Positions 25,463 to 34,228 of a stretch of 64,000 nt of DNA are shown piece by piece (the stretch's first letter is position 1; each line of letters begins with the position of its first letter). Below the pieces are notes generated by a model that had not been told where the DNA came from, did not search any database, and saw nothing but the letters and a program-made list of their open reading frames with translations. Source of the DNA: Cloacimonetes bacterium UBA5210 (GTDB lineage Bacteria > Cloacimonadota > Cloacimonadia > Cloacimonadales > Cloacimonadaceae); assembly GCA_002412625.1 (NCBI GenBank), contig DHVK01000023.1:1-64000 (forward strand), written 5' to 3'. The position numbers and the translations under genes are program-made.

Positions 25463-25528
25463 TGCAGACGTCCCCGTCTGCACTTATCTACGATACGGTG
25501 TTCCATTATCGACACGAGGACGTGTCGA
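25463..25528. repeat. Two 20-base hairpins of the 8-4-8 type
   Basis: TGCAGACG/CGTCTGCA with loop TCCC (25463-25482) and TCGACACG/CGTGTCGA with loop AGGA (25509-25528). The stems differ from those at 13.9 kb but the geometry is the same. Confidence 0.75.
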
Positions 25529-25657
25529 ATCCTATGAGCTTTCAGGTAAACTCCGAATGCATAAATCGGGTTTATATGCGCAAGAGGCGTCTTCCCCAGA
25601 CCCGGAATAATTATGTTTTGGATGGGCTAAAACCAAACTAATTAACCTTAGCGATAC

Positions 25658-25683
25658 AAGGGACGCTCATTGAGCGTCCCTTT
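25658..25683. terminator. Terminator hairpin after the GH3 gene
   Basis: AAGGGACGCTC (25658-25668) pairs with GAGCGTCCCTT (25672-25682) across a 3-base loop: an 11-bp stem 22 bases past the stop of the minus-strand GH3 gene, probably ending the glucan operon. Confidence 0.65.
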
Positions 25684-25703
25684 GCTACAGCCTGCATTTA
25701 ATG

Positions 25704-27665
25704 CTAAAGCAGGGGTGTTTGCCCTCGATTCTTATCTGCCGGAGTATTGAAGTGTAAACCAAATCCATAGGGGAATCTGGGCTTGTATCCGGGATCGCCC
25801 AAGTTCCAGTTTTCATCGTCGTATCTGGGCCAGGAAAAGCTCAGCTTGCCCTGCACGGGATGCTCTCCAAAGATCACATCTGCCACACCACCACCCTCAG
25901 AACCGGGGAACCATGCCACCACAAATGCCTGAACTTCAGATAGTTCCTGCTCAATTACCAGGGGTCTTCCACAGATCATAATGGCAATCACCGGGATTCC
26001 GCGGGCGCGAATGGTTTTGATGGTGGCGAGATCTTCCGGATGAAGCTGATGCAGATAAAGATGAGTGCCATAAGGCCCTTGCTTTACCAGCGGGATTTCA
26101 TCCTCTTGCCCGGTGTCTGCGGAGGTGGAACCCTTGCTGATCTTGAGCCCTTTCTCCAGGCCGGCAACGCGGATATCGCCCAGCATTTCCGCGTAGGGGA
26201 CTTCTCCGATCACCACGATTGCCAGATCATGCTTTGCGGGGTCGGCATCAGAGCCGTCCTCACTGAGCACGGCATTGGGCGCCACCGCGCTGATACCTTC
26301 CCAAATGGACGTTCCCCCCACGATGGCGGAAGTCCAGGAAGCAGCCTTTGCGTCGGCGGGGTCGCGCAGTTTTTCGTGATCCGCCTGATCATATTCGCTT
26401 TTATCCAAGGGCAGTTTATCGTTCACTCCCTGCCAGGCAACGGTAAAGCCACCACATTGATGCCCCCGGTTGTGGGCATTCTTGCCGGTCACCAGGATGC
26501 GGGCAGATTTGTCCAGGGGCAGGATGTCTGCCTCATTCTTCAGTAAGACGAGGGATTTGCGCACCGCTTCGCGGGCTACTTCCCGATGCTCCGCAGAGCC
26601 AAAACAGGAGTAGTCCAGAGATAAGGGGCGCATTGCGGGACGGGGCTTCTCGAACATCTTGGCGATGAACTTGACGCGCAATATGCGGCGCACGGCATCG
26701 TCGATCCGCTGCATGGAAATACGCCCGTTTAGCACGTTTGCTTTGGCTATATCGATAAACTCTTTCCAGCGGGAGGTAACCATAAACAAATCCAGGCCAG
26801 CATTCAGGGATTGAACCACGCATTCGCTGTAGTCCTCATCCAGATAATCGATGCCATCCCAATCCGAGATTACCAAGCCCTTGAAGCCCAGCTCCGTCTT
26901 CAACAGGTCTGTAATCAAGAACTTGTGTCCGTGGCACTTTTTGCCATACCAACTGCTGAGCGAGACCATCACGCTTAGCACTCCGGCTTCGACCGCGGCA
27001 CGGTATGGCGGCAGGTGGATTCTGCGCAGCTCTGCTTCCGGAATACACATATCCCCTTGATCAATGCCATGCAGGGTGGCGCCATCGCCAATCCAGTGTT
27101 TGGCACAGGCGATCACCTTGTCCCCGCCAAAATCGCCCTGCAGCCCCTTGATAAATCTGGCAGCGTAGGCGCTAACGATTGCCGGATCTTCGGAATAACT
27201 TTCGTAGGTCCTGCCCCAATGATCATTGCGGGCAACTGCCAGAGTAGGGGCAAATGTCCAATCCACTCCGGTGGCAGCAATTTCTTTGGCAGTAACTGCA
27301 GCAATGCGCTCCATCAGATCCGGATCGTGAGCGGCTCCCAAGCCGATATTATGGGGAAAAACCACTGCTCCCAGAACATTGGTGTTGCCATGAATGGCAT
27401 CCACGCCATAGATTATGGGGATAGCCAGATGTTCGGCGTCCGCGTCCATTGAGGCAGCCCAATAGGCGTCGTTCATCGCGATCCAATCTTCCGGCTTGTT
27501 ATCACCGGGGACGGAGCCTCCACCACTGAGCACAGAGCCTATGTGGTACTTTTTTACTTCTTCAGGATCGATGAATTGGCGCTCGGGCTGCAGCATCTGC
27601 CCGATCTTTTGGTCCAAAGTCATGCTATCAAGTATTTCCGATATCTTTTGTTCAATCTCTTTCAT
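25704..27665 (-). CDS. GH3 beta-glucosidase, cytoplasmic
   Basis: A 653-residue glycoside hydrolase family 3 enzyme with the (beta/alpha)8 domain, the nucleophile aspartate in VISDWDGID (about residue 270), KHWIGDG and a second alpha/beta domain with the conserved C-terminal GEVPYAE region. There is no signal peptide, so it should hydrolyse imported oligosaccharides, most likely beta-1,3-linked, releasing glucose. AGGAG lies seven bases before the ATG. It is the last gene of the minus-strand glucan locus, 33 bases after the phosphorylase gene. The linkage is inferred from neighbours. Confidence 0.9.
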   Translation of the reverse strand: MKEIEQKISEILDSMTLDQKIGQMLQPERQFIDPEEVKKYHIGSVLSGGGSVPGDNKPEDWIAMNDAYWAASMDADAEHLAIPIIYGVDAIHGNTNVLGAVVFPHNIGLGAAHDPDLMERIAAVTAKEIAATGVDWTFAPTLAVARNDHWGRTYESYSEDPAIVSAYAARFIKGLQGDFGGDKVIACAKHWIGDGATLHGIDQGDMCIPEAELRRIHLPPYRAAVEAGVLSVMVSLSSWYGKKCHGHKFLITDLLKTELGFKGLVISDWDGIDYLDEDYSECVVQSLNAGLDLFMVTSRWKEFIDIAKANVLNGRISMQRIDDAVRRILRVKFIAKMFEKPRPAMRPLSLDYSCFGSAEHREVAREAVRKSLVLLKNEADILPLDKSARILVTGKNAHNRGHQCGGFTVAWQGVNDKLPLDKSEYDQADHEKLRDPADAKAASWTSAIVGGTSIWEGISAVAPNAVLSEDGSDADPAKHDLAIVVIGEVPYAEMLGDIRVAGLEKGLKISKGSTSADTGQEDEIPLVKQGPYGTHLYLHQLHPEDLATIKTIRARGIPVIAIMICGRPLVIEQELSEVQAFVVAWFPGSEGGGVADVIFGEHPVQGKLSFSWPRYDDENWNLGDPGYKPRFPYGFGLHFNTPADKNRGQTPLL

Positions 27666-27698
27666 TTCTTTTCTCCTGCTGATTGTGCTCTCGTGCCT

Positions 27699-30600
27699 CT
27701 AACGAAGTTCAATTGTGATGCGTTTGACCTGGCGAGCCCGCACCGCTTCCGCCATGCCTGAGGGCAAGGTGGATCCCTGAAACTTGGTCGTTTCACCGTC
27801 TTTTGCCTCCACAAGCCAAGCCACCGGTGCTACTTTGTTCTCTCCAAAGGTATCGCGGCATTCCGGATTGTGATAGCTTACCAATATCTCGCCAAGAAAC
27901 ATGAAGCTAAAGGTCCCCGCGCCGAACTCCAGTTCTTCAAGTTTACCATCCAAGAACAGGTTTGCTTTCCCGGGCTTGGTCGTGAACATCCAGCCGGGAA
28001 GTGCCGGCTGCAATTGCAGCAGCAAACGTGCTTCAGAATCAAGCTTGAAGGGCTGTTCCCCCACGGTCATCAGATGCAGGATGTGGATGAACTCCGCGGT
28101 AGCACCGCTGAGCCTGGCTACAAAGCCGTTGCCGTGCAGAGAGGGATCCGGATTGGCGCTACTGACGATAAAAGAGGAGTTTTCCAGGGGACTGCGCCCG
28201 TAAACATCGGGATTCATAAAGGGCACAAAAACATTCTTGAAATCCCGGAAAAACTCGTCATAGAGTTTATTGCGTAGTAATTCCAGCATATATTTGTATC
28301 CCATATGCAGCCAGATTGATTCGTTTTCGAACCAACCGGGCGAGAAGGTCCTCGCCCTGCCGATTTCCATGGGCATGCTCTTCAGGGATTCATTTACTTT
28401 GTACATGCGCAAGTGGGGATCAAACAGAGCTCCCGCGCGGATCTGCTTTGCCAATGCCGCTGCCTCGCTGATTGGTGGATTGGAGCGCAGATAATGAACC
28501 GGACCCTCCAGGAACAAGGGTAAAGGCGGGTGAATAAACTCGAGGGCTTTGAAACAAGGGAAACCTCTGGAGTTACGTTTCGTTTGTTCACTGCCATCTG
28601 CTTGCTCTGTCTTGATAATCTCATATTGGCTAACTTCATTGATGAAATAGGTATTGATCACACCGGATTGCTGATCCCGAGCTTTGGCTATTCCATGATC
28701 CAGCTTGTTGAGCGCTGATTTTAGAAAGTCCAGGATCCAAGAAGTCTGAACCGATACTTCGGTGCCTTTGATGCCAAGCCTGGTTTGCGCGCGAAACTCT
28801 TCTTTCAGCGAGTTTGAACTATCCCAAAACTCAAATGCCGGGTGTGGCGTATCAAGCAATTCCCGCAAACCCCGGACAAAGGAATGCAGCTCTTCAAACA
28901 GCGCGATTTCCCGGGGCAGACCTGCGTTGGGGTCGAGCATCTTGAGCAGGTAAATGATATGGCGCTTGATCTCCAGGGTTTCACACACACTGGAGCCCAG
29001 AAGCCCCGGCATCCCGTTCAGAGCATCGTACCAGCCCGGTTTGTCCGCTTCCATCTCTACCCCTACTCCCGCCGCATCCAGAGAAGCAAGTTTGTTAGTT
29101 ATCAGGCAGAGGAGCTTGACGAACAGAGTTGTGCGATAGATGGTCCCTTTGCCGAAGTCCGTCCGGAGCATATTGGGCTCGTGTTTACGGGTCTTGATCA
29201 GGCTGTCTTTTTCGGGGTCCCAGACTACCGCGTTAAGCTGCATCGGCTTGCCGTCCCAAATCACATATTTATCTTGCCGGGCTTGCACAGAGTGGGGGTT
29301 ATCGTAAAAACCAAAGCTCTGTTTTTCAAACAGCAAGTGGCGCATCCGATCAGGATATACTGCCTGGTAATTCTCCAGCAAATCCAGGTTGTAAGTCCAG
29401 TGATCCACCCAATAGCCTTCACCATGGTCTGTGCCATCGTGCCTGGCGCTGATATTCAGCAAATCGCCAATGAAGTGTTCAGTATCATCGGGCAAGGGGA
29501 TATGCTCCTCTTTCAGCCAAAGCAGAAATTCGCCGGGAGTAAAGGATTCCTGCAGATAGTCCACGATCTTCTGCACATGCTCCGCGCCCAGATATTGCGT
29601 TGCGATCGCGGTGATTTGGGCGGTATCCGCGATGAAGAAACGGGATTCTTTGATTACCAGGGGGTTGAATCCATCCAATTGGATCAGGTTATAGAACTGT
29701 AGCACGTTGTTATCCGCGACGTCCGGGTTGAAGAAGAGATCACAGCGGCGGTTTTGATTCACATCCCGGTAGTTGCCGTTCCCTTGGGAATATGGGGTGG
29801 GTGTGAGCCTGTAGTCGTTATAATCCCTCTCCAGATCGCCATGTTTACGGGAGTAAAGGTGCAAAGTGGTGTTTCCTTCTCTGCCTTTGATGGTATGCGG
29901 ATATCCGCCCCGCATCACGTTATCCAAGAAATTCTGCCTAGCGTATTGATCCAGCACCGGCAGCGAGCTAAAGATGAAGTTCTTCTGGGTCAAAGCCGAG
30001 ATAATCTCCTGGTTCTCAATCGCTTTCTTTTCGATGTATCCGGTTTGGGCAATGCTCGGGACCAGCTCATTCAGCTCTGCCAATGTGCCGGCATGTCCGA
30101 TTATCGAATAGTATGAGTAAGCGCGATCCGCAGCCAAAGTGGTCTCAAAAGCTCCCATCGCGCAGGGTAGCCGGTTTTCGAATACCTGCGCGCCGGTGAT
30201 ATCTTCAAAGGGCTCATCCACAAACAATTCCGGATAGCTGTAGTCTCCGCGGATGCCAAAGATTCTGGCAGGGTCGCAGACCGGCATGACCAGCTTGCCA
30301 TCCATCCCGAAACCAAGGTAGAAATTCCCCTTTTTGATTCTTACGACATCCGGGCGGTCAGATGGTTCGACCTTGAGCTTGTAATATGGCACCCGATGCT
30401 CAAAATTGTTGACTTCTACAAATGCTTCAAACAAACGCCGCATGTGCTTCAACCCAAAATCATCCATACCATAGGGTATGATCAGCGGCAAGCCGTCCAA
30501 GACCTGCAGTTTTACCGGATCATCGTTCAGATTGCGGATTATCAGCTTGCGTGCCAGCCCGGCATAGGGTGCCTGGGGAATATTGAAGTATTCCACCTGA

Positions 30601-31010
30601 AAGCTGAGCCCGAGGCTGTGGTTGTGTTCCCGGAGAGTCAGCTTCGCCGGCCCAATGATCATGCTCTGGGTTCGCTCCATAAGCATGCCGGCAACATCGT
30701 TTTGGAAGGGTTCGTAAAAGCGGATATGGGGATGCTCGGGAAGCTTGACGAAGGTGCGAAAACCCTGGGTTGAAACCAGGTTGTATGCCCAGTTGGCGGG
30801 CAGAAACTCCATGATTGGATGGTTCTTGCCTTCCACACCCATGCTGCATACACACTGTCCGCGGTTTACATAAAAAGTCCACATCGGCATGCCGAGCTTG
30901 CCGGCTATACCGGGGAAGAAGCTGGAGAAAAGCTTCGATGAGTGGTAATCATCAATGACAAACTCACCGTTGTCGCTGAAACGATATCTGGGTTCAGTAT
31001 TGAGTTCCAT
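27699..31010 (-). CDS. GH94/GH149/GH161-type beta-glucan phosphorylase
   Basis: A 1103-residue protein with the three-part plan of inverting beta-glucan phosphorylases: an N-terminal beta-sandwich (1-330), a helical segment, and an (alpha/alpha)6 catalytic barrel with GWYDALNGMPGLLGSS (about residue 660), whose Asp matches the general acid of the WxDxxN motif. The length fits GH149 and GH161, the beta-1,3-glucan phosphorylases, better than the about 800 residues of cellobiose phosphorylase. It would release glucose-1-phosphate from the non-reducing end of imported oligosaccharides in the cytoplasm (no signal peptide). Neighbouring laminarinase-type genes support beta-1,3-glucan as substrate. 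The subfamily is inferred. Confidence 0.82.
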   Translation of the reverse strand: MELNTEPRYRFSDNGEFVIDDYHSSKLFSSFFPGIAGKLGMPMWTFYVNRGQCVCSMGVEGKNHPIMEFLPANWAYNLVSTQGFRTFVKLPEHPHIRFYEPFQNDVAGMLMERTQSMIIGPAKLTLREHNHSLGLSFQVEYFNIPQAPYAGLARKLIIRNLNDDPVKLQVLDGLPLIIPYGMDDFGLKHMRRLFEAFVEVNNFEHRVPYYKLKVEPSDRPDVVRIKKGNFYLGFGMDGKLVMPVCDPARIFGIRGDYSYPELFVDEPFEDITGAQVFENRLPCAMGAFETTLAADRAYSYYSIIGHAGTLAELNELVPSIAQTGYIEKKAIENQEIISALTQKNFIFSSLPVLDQYARQNFLDNVMRGGYPHTIKGREGNTTLHLYSRKHGDLERDYNDYRLTPTPYSQGNGNYRDVNQNRRCDLFFNPDVADNNVLQFYNLIQLDGFNPLVIKESRFFIADTAQITAIATQYLGAEHVQKIVDYLQESFTPGEFLLWLKEEHIPLPDDTEHFIGDLLNISARHDGTDHGEGYWVDHWTYNLDLLENYQAVYPDRMRHLLFEKQSFGFYDNPHSVQARQDKYVIWDGKPMQLNAVVWDPEKDSLIKTRKHEPNMLRTDFGKGTIYRTTLFVKLLCLITNKLASLDAAGVGVEMEADKPGWYDALNGMPGLLGSSVCETLEIKRHIIYLLKMLDPNAGLPREIALFEELHSFVRGLRELLDTPHPAFEFWDSSNSLKEEFRAQTRLGIKGTEVSVQTSWILDFLKSALNKLDHGIAKARDQQSGVINTYFINEVSQYEIIKTEQADGSEQTKRNSRGFPCFKALEFIHPPLPLFLEGPVHYLRSNPPISEAAALAKQIRAGALFDPHLRMYKVNESLKSMPMEIGRARTFSPGWFENESIWLHMGYKYMLELLRNKLYDEFFRDFKNVFVPFMNPDVYGRSPLENSSFIVSSANPDPSLHGNGFVARLSGATAEFIHILHLMTVGEQPFKLDSEARLLLQLQPALPGWMFTTKPGKANLFLDGKLEELEFGAGTFSFMFLGEILVSYHNPECRDTFGENKVAPVAWLVEAKDGETTKFQGSTLPSGMAEAVRARQVKRITIELR

Positions 31011-31374
31011 CAGTATCTAGTCCCTGTTATTGTCTGTTTTGGTTATCAATGGTGGTCAGCCGGCACCGATCCCGGCAGGTTCAAAATATATTGTCGTTGT
31101 TTGAGCAAATATCGCGAAAGGCATCAGCGCTCTGCCCTTCTATTATTATGCGGGGTGGGAATGTATGAAATGCGATCAGCCGGAGCTGTGCGTGCTTCGG
31201 CTGATCGAGCTTTGATTGTGTAAAGTGTAATGTGTGATACGTTAAGGTTTGTTATGAACGCGGGGTGCAGTTTACCCGGACCGGCATCTTCGCTGATATG
31301 GGTGCCATACTCTGCGAGCATAAGCATCAGATGACTGGCAAAGAGTAAACTGCTTGGTGCGTTCATGTTTCTAA
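31011..31374. other. Intergenic region holding a gene remnant
   Basis: A 364-base gap inside the glucan locus. It contains the decayed N-terminus of a carbohydrate-binding protein (31058-31128). An 80-codon frame at 31124-31366 has no ribosome binding site and I do not call it. Confidence 0.5.
31058..31128 (-). pseudogene. Remnant of a carbohydrate-binding protein N-terminus
   Basis: Read on the minus strand this segment gives LMPFAIFAQTTTIYFEPAG, matching LPFTIYAQTTTIDFEPAG at the signal-peptide junction of the intact gene starting at 34149, with about 80% DNA identity over 55 bases, then a stop. It has no start codon region or downstream domain. It looks like a leftover of a duplicated copy. 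Confidence 0.65.
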
Positions 31375-34149
31375 CTAATTACTTGTGGCTGTTACGTAGT
31401 AGAACTTCTTGGCAGAGAATCCATCCGAAGTCCAACTTGCTCCGTCATACACGCCGCCCACCACAGGGCTAAAGGGTCCGGCAGGAGTATCCGCGGCATA
31501 GACGGTATAGGATACTGCCCCGGCTACAGGTGCCCAAGTGAGGGTTACCCCGGTGGCGGTGGTGGCGATTGTTACATTGGAAGGGATATCTGCGCCGGCG
31601 GCGTAGAAATAGAAGTTGTCGATATACATGGTGCCAAGGGGATCCTTGGACAGGATGTACTGAGCCATATTGCCTGTGATGTTGAGATTGGTGAACGAGC
31701 TCAGGGGGATGTCATACGATATCCATTGTCCTGTGGCAGGTGCCTGATACATGAGCTCGTGCTCGGTGTCGTCTCCGCCACCCCAAGCACCATCTGCACC
31801 CCAATCTACGAGTTTGAAGCGGAAGTTGTTCGCATCCGGCGTCCAAAGGTCAAGATGCACATGAGTCTTTCCGCTTAGGTCTACAAGATTGGCTCCAGTG
31901 GTCTCTATACCCACAAAGTTCACGTTTGTGTATTTTTTAACCGGATTACCGGCGATTTCTACTTCCGCATAAGTTCCTTGAGACCATGGAGTAAGCCAGG
32001 TATCAATCGGGACATCGGTGTAGCTATCGCTGAACAAGGATATCACATTGGCTGCATCATGCATGGGTGTAGGAGGCAGAGAATTGGGGATTGTGACTAC
32101 GAAAGATACGGTATAGGTCTTTGTAGTAACGCCGTCTTCCGCGGTTACTTCTACCGTAGCAGCTCCGGGCACTGCCGCAGCCTGAGTGATCATATAGCTG
32201 GCGTTGGCATCACTGGTGCTAACGGATGTGATCTGCGGAGGTGTTACGGTGCCTTCGAGCACGCCATAAGTGTAGTTCTCGGTCAAGGGAGCAAAGCCAG
32301 GGATAGTGCTGCCATCTACCTTGAGGTCGCTGAGTGTGGCATTCGTTCCCTGGGCAGTGGGGGTTTTCCAGAAATAGAGATTATCAAACCAAATATCTCC
32401 ATTGCCTTCCACCTTGAATTGGAAGACATTTGCCAGATTCACGGGGGGAACAAATTGGCTAAGAGGGATATCCACGCTTACCCAAACTCCGGGAACGATA
32501 TCAAAGACATACTCGGTCTCAGCACCGGGACTGACCAAGTAGATACCCAAATCAGTGGAAGTGGCTGTCCAGAAATCCACATGCAGATACTCATATGCGG
32601 ATACATCTTGATTGGGATACTCGGTGCCCTGGTAGTTCAGGTTTTCATAGAGAATCGTGTTGTTTCCATTCACGTCCACATCCACGGTCACGATGGTGTT
32701 TTGACCCCAGTCTGGGTTGAAGTTTGTGCCGGTGACATTGCTGTATGCATCGCTGTAGATTGAAATCACATCTACTGCAGCGTGTGGCGGAGTTGGGGGG
32801 TTGTCGGTAGGCTCGAATTCAATTTCGCTGAAACTGATGCTATAAGTAAGGCTGGTAGTGCCGTCTTCGGCAGTAACCACGACTCTTGCCGTAGCGGGGA
32901 TATCTGTGATGTTATCTATCAACACGCTGGCATTAGGGTCTGAAGCAGTTGCCGTAACGACCGGGAGCGGGGAACCAATCGGCAAAGCATAATTGTAGTT
33001 TTGCACTGCCGGACTGAAACCGGGAACGGTGACTCCGTCAACCATAAGATTGCTAAGAGTGGCATCAGAAGAGATGACGACATCTGAAGAGAAAAACACA
33101 TTATCCACATATACGGTATTGAGACTACCGGAAATGATCAACTGAGCCAAATGAGACTTTGTGACAAGGTTGGTGAATGCCGACAGGGGAATATTCATGC
33201 TGACCCAGGTATTGCTTTCCAAAGCCGGGCTTGAACTCGCGTTAAAAGTGAGTTCGTGTTCCACATCGTCTCCGCCACCCCAAACACCATTAGCACCAAA
33301 ATCTACCAGCTTGATGTTGAAAAAAGCAGGGGTCACTGAGGGATCCGGAGTCCAGATATCCATGTTGAAGTGCGTCATTCCGCTGGCATCTATGGTATTG
33401 CTGGTAAATTCGATGCCGGCGTAATTAAGATTAGTATAAAGCTTTGTGTCATTCCCAGCGATCTGAACGTCTGCCACATCAGCTTGGTCCCAGCCTGCAG
33501 ACCAGGTATCGACCGGAACATTGGTATAGGCATTGCTGAATAAGGATATTACATTGTCCCCATTAATTGTGGGCGTGGGGGCTGCTACTTCCGGTACAGC
33601 CGGGGGTGCCACATTGCCTTCGGGAATCTGGATATTATCAAAATAGAGGGTATGATCCTGAGTACGAGCTGCAAAATCAGGAATAATCACAATTCTGCTG
33701 TAGGTATTGCCGATGACCGAAGAGAAGTCGAAAGTTAGCTCTTCCCATTGGTTGATCACGGTATTGGCTTGTTGCAGTTCCAGAGGTGCGCTGCCACCTT
33801 CAAACTTGATTCCGACGTTAGTGATCACGGGTTTATAGACCATGATCTTTACGGTTGAATTTGTGGCGTCAAATATGAAGGTTTCAATGTCATCAGTAAA
33901 ACACAAAGCCCAAGGGTTTCCACCGGCTGTGGCAGTAAACTGGGCTACCGTGGGCGAGGTATTGATCCCACCGCTCACCGGGTTTGCCGGAAAACTAAGG
34001 GGAGGGTTTGCACCGTTTTCTCCCACCGTCCAAGCCCAATCTGCTCCGCTTCCGGCGGGCTCAAAATCTATTGTCGTTGTCTGCGCGTAGATCGTAAAAG
34101 GCAGGACGATCAGCATGAGCGACACAAGTAGATAGTTCATTCGTCTCAT
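31375..34149 (-). CDS. Secreted multi-module carbohydrate-binding protein
   Basis: A 924-residue protein; ATG 34149 is chosen because AAGGAG lies seven bases upstream. After the signal peptide comes a beta-sandwich (about 22-180, beginning TTTIDFEPAG), then three copies of a roughly 160-residue module with VIS[LI][FY]S[ND][AS]Y at its start (near 195, 465 and 710) and, in two copies, GGGDD[VT]EHEL. Two cadherin-like beta-sandwich domains separate them (ATLS[ND]L..DG), and a fibronectin-III domain ends the chain. There is no catalytic domain. It probably binds glucan at the cell surface. Its modules are closely related to those of the next gene upstream, 79 bases away. Confidence 0.78.
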   Translation of the reverse strand: MRRMNYLLVSLMLIVLPFTIYAQTTTIDFEPAGSGADWAWTVGENGANPPLSFPANPVSGGINTSPTVAQFTATAGGNPWALCFTDDIETFIFDATNSTVKIMVYKPVITNVGIKFEGGSAPLELQQANTVINQWEELTFDFSSVIGNTYSRIVIIPDFAARTQDHTLYFDNIQIPEGNVAPPAVPEVAAPTPTINGDNVISLFSNAYTNVPVDTWSAGWDQADVADVQIAGNDTKLYTNLNYAGIEFTSNTIDASGMTHFNMDIWTPDPSVTPAFFNIKLVDFGANGVWGGGDDVEHELTFNASSSPALESNTWVSMNIPLSAFTNLVTKSHLAQLIISGSLNTVYVDNVFFSSDVVISSDATLSNLMVDGVTVPGFSPAVQNYNYALPIGSPLPVVTATASDPNASVLIDNITDIPATARVVVTAEDGTTSLTYSISFSEIEFEPTDNPPTPPHAAVDVISIYSDAYSNVTGTNFNPDWGQNTIVTVDVDVNGNNTILYENLNYQGTEYPNQDVSAYEYLHVDFWTATSTDLGIYLVSPGAETEYVFDIVPGVWVSVDIPLSQFVPPVNLANVFQFKVEGNGDIWFDNLYFWKTPTAQGTNATLSDLKVDGSTIPGFAPLTENYTYGVLEGTVTPPQITSVSTSDANASYMITQAAAVPGAATVEVTAEDGVTTKTYTVSFVVTIPNSLPPTPMHDAANVISLFSDSYTDVPIDTWLTPWSQGTYAEVEIAGNPVKKYTNVNFVGIETTGANLVDLSGKTHVHLDLWTPDANNFRFKLVDWGADGAWGGGDDTEHELMYQAPATGQWISYDIPLSSFTNLNITGNMAQYILSKDPLGTMYIDNFYFYAAGADIPSNVTIATTATGVTLTWAPVAGAVSYTVYAADTPAGPFSPVVGGVYDGASWTSDGFSAKKFYYVTATSN

Positions 34150-34191
34150 CTTCTTTCTCCTTAAAGATATTAATTTTTGTCGCAAGATCAA

Positions 34192-34219
34192 GCTTGCCGG
34201 TCTATAAAGACCGGCAAGC
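34192..34219 (-). other. Strong intercistronic hairpin
   Basis: GCTTGCCGGTCT (34192-34203) pairs with AGACCGGCAAGC (34208-34219): a 12-bp perfect stem with loop ATAA between the two binding-protein genes. No T run follows on the minus strand, so it may stabilise or process the upstream mRNA rather than terminate. Confidence 0.6.
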
Positions 34220-34228
34220 ACTGAATAG

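Larger units (their letters stand above)
24932..25703. other. Intergenic region with small hairpins
   Basis: About 770 bases without a supportable gene; a 141-codon minus-strand frame at 25090-25515 runs through hairpin repeats and lacks a ribosome binding site. It contains an AAGCTG-rich segment (25074-25117) similar to one near 7450, a GC hairpin at 25163-25184 with loop CGGA, two 8-4-8 hairpins and the terminator of the GH3 gene. Confidence 0.55.

Noticed and set aside
25090..25515. 141-codon minus-strand reading frame
   Set aside because: It crosses two perfect hairpin repeats, has no ribosome binding site and looks like intergenic sequence.
31124..31366. 80-codon minus-strand reading frame inside the glucan locus
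   Set aside because: No ribosome binding site and no similarity seen; the region also contains a gene remnant, so decay is more likely.
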